Below, piece by piece: positions 5,146 through 10,676 of a stretch of DNA of 10,676 bases. Numbering within the stretch: position 1 is the stretch's first letter; every line of letters begins with the position of its first letter. Under the pieces are notes generated by a model. It was not told where the DNA came from. It saw only the letters and a list, made by a program, of their open reading frames with translations, and did not search any database. Source of the stretch: a bacterium (lineage in GTDB: Bacteria; SZUA-182; SZUA-191); contig QIEW01000143.1 of NCBI GenBank assembly GCA_003230535.1, positions 1 to 10,676 on the forward strand, given 5' to 3'. The position numbers and the translations under genes are program-made.

Positions 5146-5615
5146 TGGCGAGCAAAAACTTTCAGACCTACAATAGAACTACATCCGATTTTCAGTCGCC
5201 TACACTGGGGGATAAGACTACCTTCTCACAGGGAATAGGTTTTACCTCCTACGATGAATCGATGTGGGAAAGAATTACGACCGAGCTTTCGGTACAAGGT
5301 AGAAGTGTGCAAACTCTGGAAATAAGGGTAGCAAGACTTGAGAATATGTTTCAGAAAACAATGGAGAAAATAGATGTGCTGATTAGTATGATGCCTACAT
5401 TACAGACATATATAAATCCCAAACAAATATCTTTGAAGGAAGCAAAAGAAGAAATAAAAGAATATTTTTCCCTTCACCATGGAAAAGATATCTATTGGAG
5501 CGATCTGGTGGAGGCGCTTAATATTGACTTGGAAACTGTAATTGAGGCCTGTAATGAGCTAGAAAAGGAGGAGAAAATTTGTGCTAGTAGATCAGGTGAG
5601 AAAGATAGCGAATAG
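5145..5615 (+). CDS. Coiled-coil protein with C-terminal winged-helix-like domain, unknown
   Basis: A 156-aa protein I do not recognise by name. Residues 1-40 are polar and probably disordered. About 42-84 form a likely coiled coil (ITTELSVQGRSVQTLEIRVA and RLENMFQKTMEKIDVL). After a proline break, 94-146 (SLKEAKEEIKEYFSLHHGKD, IYWSDLVEALNIDLE, VIEACNELEKEEKI) read as a winged helix of the kind that ends in a short strand after an ELEKEEKI helix. This suggests a DNA-binding or scaffold protein. AAGGAGGG (5134-5141) lies close to the ATG, which overlaps the previous stop by one base. The 3' end overlaps the next gene by 35 bases. Confidence 0.7.
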   Translation: MASKNFQTYNRTTSDFQSPTLGDKTTFSQGIGFTSYDESMWERITTELSVQGRSVQTLEIRVARLENMFQKTMEKIDVLISMMPTLQTYINPKQISLKEAKEEIKEYFSLHHGKDIYWSDLVEALNIDLETVIEACNELEKEEKICASRSGEKDSE

Positions 5616-5790
5616 AACTTACCGGGAGGAGGGAACTTTAATCGAAGGTGATAGAATACTTGTCTTATGTAGAAAAAAACCAGAATCATGGACTTCTGTG
5701 AGGGGTTCCCATTCACATAATTATTTTAAAGCCTTTGCTCGTAAGAACGCTTTGGCATTATTAGAGAAATCCTACACAAATATCAGATGA
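5581..5790 (+). CDS. Small protein of unknown function, GTG start, overlapping the previous gene
   Basis: A 69-aa product beginning MLVDQVRKIANRTYREEGTL and containing a strand-like segment GDRILVLCRKK and a basic, His-rich SHSHNYFKAFARKNAL. I do not recognise the family. Support for a real gene is the strong ribosome site AAGGAGG (5565-5571), nine bases before the GTG, plus coupling to the preceding gene through a 35-base overlap. No membrane segment or metal motif is evident. It ends 33 bases before the HdrBC gene, which has a different base composition, so the three-gene unit probably ends here, though no terminator is visible. Confidence 0.6.
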   Translation: MLVDQVRKIANRTYREEGTLIEGDRILVLCRKKPESWTSVRGSHSHNYFKAFARKNALALLEKSYTNIR

Positions 5791-5823
5791 TAAATATAAG
5801 AAGAAGAGATTTACAACAAGCTG

Positions 5824-7179
5824 ATGAATAAGAAGCATATTTATTTTTGGGGCTGTCAAATTCCGGCGCGTTTTCCTTCGGTAGAGAAAGCCACCAGGAT
5901 GGTGCTGGAAAAGCTGGGCGTCAGAGGTGAGGATGTGGCTGGATTTACCTGCTGTCCGGAAAAAGCCCTCGCTCAAAGCTTGGGGGATGAGGTATGGTTA
6001 CTTACGGCGGCGAGGAACCTGGCCCTGGCAGAACAAGCCGGCGGGCAAATCCTGGTCACTCCCTGTAACGGTTGTTATGCTACGTTGAGTTCTGCCGCCC
6101 ACAGGTTAAAAAGCTTCCCCTTGCTCTTAAAAAAGATAAACGAAGACCTTTCAGATGCAGGGTTAGCCTATAAGGGCAGCATAAAGGTAAAACACCTGGT
6201 GGAGTTGCTATTGGATGATCCCGGGCCGGAAGAGTTGGTTAGAATAGCGGGCGCTTCTCTGAAAGGTATGCGTTTGGCCGTCCATTACGGGTGTCATCTG
6301 TTGCGACCGGGGGAAGCCCGGGGCTTTGAGGATCACCAGAAACCCGGCAGACTGGAAGCCATGCTTTCCGCCTTAGGAGCCGAGTGTATTGATTATAAAA
6401 CGAAACTGCTCTGCTGCGGGGAATCTTTAGGGCGGGGATATGACCCTCAAGCGGCGTTACATAGCGCCAAGACCAAACTTCTTGATCTGATGGAGTTACA
6501 GGTTGATGCGATGGTAGTGGCTTGTCCGGCCTGTTTTCTCCAATATGATATGCAGCAGCTTCTCCTAAAGCGGCAAGGAGAGAACCTACATTTGCCGGTG
6601 ATCCATATAAGCGAGTTAATCGGCTTAGCCTTAGGCTTTTCTGAAAAGGAGATGGGCCTGCATTTACATAAGATAAAGGCGGATTCTTTTTTAGGCGCTT
6701 GGAGGGAGCGGCAGGAGCAGCTGAAATGTTTTTCAGGGGTGGTCGATCTGGAAGCTATGCAAAGGTGTTTGGGCTGTCGGGCTTGTGAGACTGATTGTCC
6801 GGCTGCGCAACTGGTGTCTGGGTTTATCCCTCACGACATAATAGCTCAGGCGCTGGAGGGGAGAATAGATGAGCTTCTAAGCTCCGCCCTTATCTGGAAT
6901 TGCCTGGAATGTCATACCTGTAAGATGCTCTGTCCTAATAAGTTCGGGATGGAGGAAGTGTTTACCGCCCTAAAATATCTGGCGGTAAAAAACAAGACGG
7001 TTCCCGGTAATTTTCAGGGAATGATTGACGCTTTCCAAAGCACGGGCAGGTTAGCTTCCCCGCAAGCGTCTCTGAGGCGGCGTCTTTCGCTTCCCCAGCC
7101 ACTAAAAGACGGGACCGATGAATGGAAGGCGCTGATGGACAAGGTAACTTCACGAAAGCAAACTAAAGAAGAGAAATGA
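5824..7179 (+). CDS. HdrB-HdrC fusion, heterodisulfide reductase-like iron-sulfur protein
   Basis: A 451-aa cytoplasmic redox protein. The N-terminal about 290 residues are HdrB-like with two CCG cysteine modules: Cys11, Cys43-Cys44, Cys81 and Cys84; then Cys157 (in YGCHLLRPG), Cys197-Cys198, Cys234 and Cys237. In HdrB these hold noncubane [4Fe-4S] clusters. The C-terminal part is HdrC-like with two ferredoxin motifs: Cys315/318/321/325 (CLGCRACETDCP) and Cys360/363/366/370 (CLECHTCKMLCP). All expected cysteines are present. HdrB and HdrC are separate in methanogens; fused forms exist in bacteria. Its TGA overlaps the next ATG by four bases (ATGA), so it is coupled to the glutamine amidotransferase. 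That suggests it passes electrons to or from glutamate synthase, not CoM/CoB disulfide. AGAAGAAGAG lies about 15 bases upstream of the ATG, a weak ribosome site. Confidence 0.88.
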   Translation: MNKKHIYFWGCQIPARFPSVEKATRMVLEKLGVRGEDVAGFTCCPEKALAQSLGDEVWLLTAARNLALAEQAGGQILVTPCNGCYATLSSAAHRLKSFPLLLKKINEDLSDAGLAYKGSIKVKHLVELLLDDPGPEELVRIAGASLKGMRLAVHYGCHLLRPGEARGFEDHQKPGRLEAMLSALGAECIDYKTKLLCCGESLGRGYDPQAALHSAKTKLLDLMELQVDAMVVACPACFLQYDMQQLLLKRQGENLHLPVIHISELIGLALGFSEKEMGLHLHKIKADSFLGAWRERQEQLKCFSGVVDLEAMQRCLGCRACETDCPAAQLVSGFIPHDIIAQALEGRIDELLSSALIWNCLECHTCKMLCPNKFGMEEVFTALKYLAVKNKTVPGNFQGMIDAFQSTGRLASPQASLRRRLSLPQPLKDGTDEWKALMDKVTSRKQTKEEK

Positions 7180-8315
7180 ACCATAACTGGGAAAAAGAGA
7201 TATCAGGCTGCGGCTTATCCGGAATAATCAGCCGCGCCAGAAAGTTTATTCCGGCTGAGGATATCATTAAAACCATCCGTATCCAGCATGATCGGGGCAA
7301 CGGTTTGGGGGGAGGTTTTGCCGGATATGGCATCTACCCCAATTACAAGGATTACTATGCCCTTCATATTATGTATATGAACGAGGGAAGTAAAGAGCGC
7401 GCCGAGCAGTTCATTAAGGATAACTATATCGTCGTATTGGATGAGAGGATCCCGCATCGAGCGACGGCACATATTACCTCGCATCCCTTGTTGTGGCGAT
7501 ACTTTGTCAAGCCGAGTTCTACCAGGCCGGACATGGAGTTTGAAACACTCCAAGAGGATGATTTTGTGGTCAGAACCGTAATGAAAATCAACTCGGAAAT
7601 AGAGGGAGCCTATATCTTCTCCAGCGGTAAGAATATGGGCGCCTTCAAAGGAGTAGGCTTTCCTGAAGATATAGCCGAGTTCTTTATGTTGGAGCAGTAC
7701 GAGGCATATATCTGGACCGCCCATAATCGGTTTCCGACCAATACGCCGGGTTGGTGGGGGGGAGCGCATCCTTTCACTCTCCTGGACTGGTCGATCGTCC
7801 ATAACGGGGAGATATCATCTTACGGGATTAACAAACGCTACCTGGAGATGTTCGGTTATCAATGCACATTGCTGACCGATACGGAAGTTGTGGCCTACCT
7901 GTTGGATTTGCTTATCCGCAAGCATGGCCTTTCCTATAAGGTAGCCTGTCTGGTTTTAGCCTCTCCTTTCTGGAAGGACATTGATCGCGCCGAGCCCGGG
8001 GAACAAGAAGCCCTCCGGCAGCTCAGGGCAGTTTATGGGCCGGCTTTACTCAATGGCCCGTTTGCCATTCTGTTTGCCAATTCTGACGGGTTAATCGGCC
8101 TTAATGACCGGATTAAACTCAGGCCGTTGGTGGCGGCCACCCATCACGATCGGGTTTACATCGCCTCTGAGGAGTCCGCCATCCGCGAGGTCTGTCAGCG
8201 TCCTGATCGGGTATGGTGCCCTAAAGCGGGAGAACCGGTTATTGCCTTGCTGGAGAGGGAAGCGGAAGAGACCCTTCCCGTAGAGATTGATATCCAAAAA
8301 CCACAATTTGCATAA
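7176..8315 (+). CDS. Class II glutamine amidotransferase subunit of split (archaeal-type) glutamate synthase
   Basis: A 379-aa subunit expected to hydrolyse glutamine and release ammonia for the synthase subunit encoded next. The type II (Ntn) glutaminase fold is shown by ISGCGLSGIIS with the predicted nucleophile Cys12, TAHNRFPTNTPG (181-192) and IVHNGEISSYG (207-217), and LTDTEVVAYLLDLL (233-246); these correspond to the glutamine-binding and oxyanion motifs of GltB/PurF-type domains. In this family the Cys follows a short leader (EKEISG), which would have to be removed to free its amino group, as with the GltB propeptide. The region 24-130, between the nucleophile and the central motifs, carries family-specific sequence (QHDRGNGLGGGFAGYGIYP). 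Its ATG overlaps the HdrBC stop, and the glutamate synthase subunit follows after 31 bases, so one operon is likely. Confidence 0.88.
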   Translation: MNHNWEKEISGCGLSGIISRARKFIPAEDIIKTIRIQHDRGNGLGGGFAGYGIYPNYKDYYALHIMYMNEGSKERAEQFIKDNYIVVLDERIPHRATAHITSHPLLWRYFVKPSSTRPDMEFETLQEDDFVVRTVMKINSEIEGAYIFSSGKNMGAFKGVGFPEDIAEFFMLEQYEAYIWTAHNRFPTNTPGWWGGAHPFTLLDWSIVHNGEISSYGINKRYLEMFGYQCTLLTDTEVVAYLLDLLIRKHGLSYKVACLVLASPFWKDIDRAEPGEQEALRQLRAVYGPALLNGPFAILFANSDGLIGLNDRIKLRPLVAATHHDRVYIASEESAIREVCQRPDRVWCPKAGEPVIALLEREAEETLPVEIDIQKPQFA

Positions 8316-8346
8316 CAAAAACTAAGAAGGTTGAGAATTAGTCGCG

Positions 8347-9852
8347 ATGCTGAAGACTTTTCTACCCCCGGAGTTTAAGGTACAAATAGACCACGAGAGA
8401 TGTCGGCATTGCAAGCGCTGCCTCCAGCAGTGCAGTTTCGGCGCTCTTAAATTTAATGATCGGGTGATACCGGAGCATAGATTATGTGTGGCTTGCCATC
8501 GGTGTGCTACCTTCTGTCCGGAGCAAGCTATAGAGATTATCCCTTATCCCTTGGCGTTCAAGAGAAGCCCCCACTGGACGGTTACGCACCGGAAGAATGC
8601 CTACAAACAGGCCGAGACCGGCGGAGTACTGCTCACTGCTATGGGGAATGACCTGGATTATCCCATTTTTTGGGATAGTATGGTATTGGATGCCTGCCAA
8701 GTAACAAATCCTTCCATAGACCCCTTGCGGGAGCCCATGGAACTGAGGACATATCTTGGTAGAAAGCCCGATAAAATCCAGCTTGAGGCGACCAAAGACG
8801 GAAAGCTGAAAAGCAAGACGAAATTCCCGCCTCAGATTAAGCTGGAGACCCCCATTATCTTTGGCCCGATGTCCTATGGAGCGGTAAGCCTCAATGTCCA
8901 TAAGGCGCTGGTGATGGCGGCTACCGAGGCCGGAACGGTCATGAATACCGGCGAGGGCGGACTGCATAAAGAACTTTACTCTTATGGCGATCATGTCATA
9001 GTCCAATGCGCTTCCGGCAGATTTGGCGTTCATGCCGATTATCTAAATGCCGGAGTGGCGGTGGAGATAAAGATTGGCCAGGGAGCTAAACCAGGCATTG
9101 GCGGTCATCTTCCCGGTGAAAAAATCGGGGCCGAAATTTCCAAAACCAGGATGATCCCCATCGGTTCAGATGCCATCTCACCGGCCCCGCACCACGACAT
9201 TTACTCCATTGAAGACTTGCGCCAGTTAATCTACGCCTTAAAGGAAGCTACCGGCTATAAGCCTGTCTCGGTGAAGATCGCCGCTGTTCATAATGTGGCT
9301 TCCATCGCCTCCGGTATTGTGAGAGCCGGAGCCGACATTCTCTATCTGGACGGTTTCAGGGGGGGCACCGGCGCCGCGCCGACCGTAATTCGCAACCATA
9401 TCGGAATACCGATAGAGCTGGCATTGGCGGCGGTGGATGACCGGCTGCGCCAGGAGGGTATCAGAAACCGGGCCTCAATTATTGCGGCGGGCGGTATTCG
9501 CTCCAGCGCCGACGCCGCTAAAGCAATCGCCTTGGGCGCGGATGCGGTAGCCATCGGGACCGCCGCCCTGGTGGCCTTGGGCTGTAGAGTGTGCCAGATG
9601 TGCTATACCGGAAAATGCGCCTGGGGAATTTGTACCCATAAGCCGGAGTTGGTGCCCAGACTTGATCCGGTGGAAGGGGCGGAGCGGCTGACCAACCTCC
9701 TCAGAGCCTGGTCATTGGAGATCAAGGAAATTCTGGGTTCCCTGGGAGTAAACGCCATTGAGAGTTTCCGGGGGAGCCGGGAGCGGCTCCGCGGTATAGG
9801 TCTGGATGCCCAGACCCTGGATATCCTGGGAATTAAACCGGCGGGGAGATAG
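8347..9852 (+). CDS. Ferredoxin/FMN-binding glutamate synthase large subunit (archaeal-type GltB2)
   Basis: A 501-aa enzyme that makes glutamate from 2-oxoglutarate and ammonia using FMN and iron-sulfur clusters. The N terminus is a two-cluster ferredoxin domain (Cys19/22/25/29 and Cys47/50/53/57). The glutamate synthase barrel follows: FGPMSYGAVS (172-181), NTGEGG (200-205), GQGAKPGIGGHLPGEK (244-259), SPAPHHDIYSIEDL (278-291), SVKIAAVHNVA, and GFRGGTGAAP (336-345) for FMN phosphate and substrate. Cysteines 413, 416, 419, 424 and 429 in GCRVCQMCYTGKCAWGICT supply the 3Fe-4S-type site. Length is normal for this subunit. It lacks the amidotransferase domain (encoded just upstream) and the GXGXG domain, whose gene is not in the window. 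The nearest ribosome site, AAGAAGG (8324-8330), is about 16 bases from the ATG, longer than usual; no better in-frame start is seen. Confidence 0.92.
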   Translation: MLKTFLPPEFKVQIDHERCRHCKRCLQQCSFGALKFNDRVIPEHRLCVACHRCATFCPEQAIEIIPYPLAFKRSPHWTVTHRKNAYKQAETGGVLLTAMGNDLDYPIFWDSMVLDACQVTNPSIDPLREPMELRTYLGRKPDKIQLEATKDGKLKSKTKFPPQIKLETPIIFGPMSYGAVSLNVHKALVMAATEAGTVMNTGEGGLHKELYSYGDHVIVQCASGRFGVHADYLNAGVAVEIKIGQGAKPGIGGHLPGEKIGAEISKTRMIPIGSDAISPAPHHDIYSIEDLRQLIYALKEATGYKPVSVKIAAVHNVASIASGIVRAGADILYLDGFRGGTGAAPTVIRNHIGIPIELALAAVDDRLRQEGIRNRASIIAAGGIRSSADAAKAIALGADAVAIGTAALVALGCRVCQMCYTGKCAWGICTHKPELVPRLDPVEGAERLTNLLRAWSLEIKEILGSLGVNAIESFRGSRERLRGIGLDAQTLDILGIKPAGR

Positions 9853-9936
9853 GTCTTTTGAAGATGTCACCAAGGAACAGAATAAAACGGCTTCCATCGC
9901 TGTATTATAAAGCTACGGAATAAAGGGACAAATCCA

Positions 9937-10146
9937 ATGAAACAGGCCACCTTAAATAGGATTGTGCATCTTTTAGAAACTTTTCCTGAAAGGAAAGCGC
10001 GCTCCTTGATGGACTACATAAATTACTTGAGAGACCAGGAGGAAAGCTTTAGCCCGGAGGAGATAGCGCTCATTAAGGCTGCTGAAGCAGAGGCCCTGCA
10101 AGGAGCGGGGGTAAATTGGCGGGAGATTGAGCAAGAGGATGTATAA
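9937..10146 (+). CDS. RelB/DUF2281-like antitoxin
   Basis: A 69-aa acidic protein, probably the antitoxin of the pair with the next gene. The N-terminal helices (TLNRIVHLLETFPERKARSL and MDYINYLRDQEE) look like a small dimerisation and DNA-binding region, and the C-terminal FSPEEIALIKAAEAEALQ followed by VNWREIEQEDV is the familiar toxin-wrapping tail (SPEE...AEAE...WREI). A ribosome site AAGGG lies about ten bases before the ATG. The toxin ATG overlaps this gene's end by eight bases, the coupling usual in type II systems. Such antitoxins normally repress their own promoter; TATTAT and TATAAA at about 9902-9910 are possible -10 sequences without a clear -35. Confidence 0.78.
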   Translation: MKQATLNRIVHLLETFPERKARSLMDYINYLRDQEESFSPEEIALIKAAEAEALQGAGVNWREIEQEDV

Positions 10147-10393
10147 GGTTATCCTCCAAAGGCAGCCGGAGAGTTATTACCGGCGGGCCAGCCGTGATGC
10201 CGCCACGAGGTTGGAGAAATGTTTTGAGTCTCTGGAACGAAATCCTGTTGGTAAAGGGAGCAAAACCTTAAAAGGGGAATTTAAGGGACTTCGTAGAGTG
10301 AGGATAGGAAAGCTAAGGTTGGTCTATTCAGTAAACAAGGCTGAGATGATAGTGCATATTCTGGCCATTCTACCTAGAGGGGATGTATATTGA
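10139..10393 (+). CDS. RelE/ParE superfamily toxin
   Basis: An 84-aa basic protein starting MYKVILQRQPESYYRRASRD, the typical first strand and helices of RelE/ParE toxins. The later strands are also typical: LKGEFKGLRRVRIGKLRLVYSV and a final ILPRGDVY. RelE members cut mRNA on the ribosome and ParE members poison gyrase; the basic residues in LRRVRIGKLRLVY and the terminal PRGDVY favour a RelE-like nuclease, but sequence alone does not decide. I choose ATG 10139, not the upstream TTG at 10127, because family members begin MYKV and the ATG lies inside the antitoxin's last codons, giving translational coupling. No frameshift or missing segment is seen, so the toxin is probably intact. Confidence 0.85.
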   Translation: MYKVILQRQPESYYRRASRDAATRLEKCFESLERNPVGKGSKTLKGEFKGLRRVRIGKLRLVYSVNKAEMIVHILAILPRGDVY

Positions 10394-10435
10394 AAATTGT
10401 TACCCCAGAGTTTTTTCAGGAGGAGGATTAAAGAG

Positions 10436-10591
10436 ATGAAGCTTTATAAAGAACCAGAGTTCCTGAAAGAGATCCACCGTATCCGGGAAGAGATGGCTAA
10501 GGCTGCAAATTATGATGTTCACCGATTTGCGCAGATGATCAGAGAAAACAAGTTTGAAAAGAAAAACGAGCAAAAGTTGGTTAACTCCTGA
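10436..10591 (+). CDS. Small antitoxin-like protein of unknown role
   Basis: A 51-aa protein from ATG 10436, which has the strong ribosome site AGGAGGAGG (10418-10426) nine bases upstream; an earlier in-frame TTG at 10397 lacks one. The sequence KEPEFLKEIHRIREEMAKAA then NYDVHRFAQMIRE resembles a widespread family of tiny proteins (pattern EVxRIRxExAxxxxYDxxxx) found beside toxin-antitoxin genes. I recall that pattern but know no proven function. It lies 42 bases after the toxin and may be a third member of the module or an orphan antitoxin. No partner toxin is visible before the window ends. Confidence 0.6.
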   Translation: MKLYKEPEFLKEIHRIREEMAKAANYDVHRFAQMIRENKFEKKNEQKLVNS

Positions 10592-10635
10592 CTTCTTTTT
10601 TGAATTTCATATACTGAACCCCATAAACTATAAAG

Positions 10636-10654
10636 AGCCGCGATAAAGGCGGCT
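10636..10654. other. Short GC-rich hairpin near the right edge
   Basis: AGCCGC (10636-10641) pairs with GCGGCT (10649-10654) around a 7-base loop. No T-run follows in the plus direction, so terminator function is doubtful; ACTTTATAG on the other strand is not a T-run either. It lies 44 bases after the last gene. Confidence 0.35.
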
Positions 10655-10676
10655 GTGGAGTGAGTAAATTTGAGGT

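Noticed and set aside
7215-7802. Long minus-strand open frame (195 codons)
   Set aside because: It is fully antisense to the strongly recognisable glutamine amidotransferase gene.
10127-10138. TTG start for the RelE/ParE toxin
   Set aside because: Family members begin MYKV, matching ATG 10139; the TTG has no better ribosome site.
10397-10435. TTG start for the last small gene
   Set aside because: AGGAGGAGG lies just before ATG 10436, and the upstream extension has no family similarity.
10660-10676. GTG AGT AAA TTT GAG as the start of another gene at the right edge
   Set aside because: Only five codons are visible and the upstream GGAG overlaps the candidate start; not enough to support.
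1-10676. tRNA, rRNA or CRISPR array
   Set aside because: No cloverleaf, rRNA-like or regularly spaced repeat pattern was seen by reading; a dedicated scan was not possible.

Overview
The window reads as bacterial chromosome from an anaerobe. It carries an HdrB/HdrC-type iron-sulfur protein, a split ("archaeal-type") ferredoxin-linked glutamate synthase module, a TPR lipoprotein next to a YidD-like protein, surface-sugar genes and a RelE/ParE-type toxin-antitoxin pair. Consensus sigma-70-type promoters and Shine-Dalgarno sites are visible. The YidD-like protein resembles the secreted form I associate with Desulfobacterota and related lineages, and the split glutamate synthase occurs in anaerobic Firmicutes and Desulfobacterota. 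I cannot place the organism more closely without a search.

Layout. (1) Positions 1-1170, minus strand: a GT-C (ArnT/PMT-like) membrane glycosyltransferase. Its frame breaks at a C-run at 417-420 and resumes in another frame out to the left edge. (2) 1171-2100: about 930 bases with no convincing gene but many inverted repeats, an inverted-repeat-bounded element of about 116 bp, and two near-consensus promoters pointing apart (minus at 1657-1685, plus at 1859-1887). This may be a structured RNA or long-leader region between the divergent surface-sugar genes. (3) 2101-3228: a DegT/DnrJ/EryC1/StrS sugar aminotransferase. (4) 3319-4485: a TPR lipoprotein and a YidD-like protein that were evidently two adjacent genes. 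An exact 17-bp tandem duplication has shifted the first into the frame of the second, making one reading frame. A consensus promoter puts the transcription start almost on the ATG. (5) 4519-4791: a small Fis-type helix-turn-helix protein. (6) 4852-5790: a tight, AT-rich three-gene operon (DUF3467-like protein, coiled-coil/winged-helix protein, unknown small protein).

(7) 5824-9852: the metabolic core. An HdrB-HdrC fusion overlaps a class II glutamine amidotransferase by 4 bases; a ferredoxin/FMN glutamate synthase subunit follows. The likely logic is that ammonia released from glutamine by the amidotransferase reacts with 2-oxoglutarate at the FMN subunit, with electrons delivered through its [4Fe-4S] clusters, possibly from the HdrBC-like protein. 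The third usual piece of split glutamate synthase, the GXGXG subunit, is not in the window. (8) 9937-10591: a RelB/RelE-type antitoxin-toxin pair plus a third small protein, then a short hairpin near the right edge.

The main observations are the 17-bp duplication that fuses two genes (possibly reversible), the hairpin-rich divergent intergenic region, and the HdrBC-linked glutamate synthase operon lacking its GXGXG subunit.
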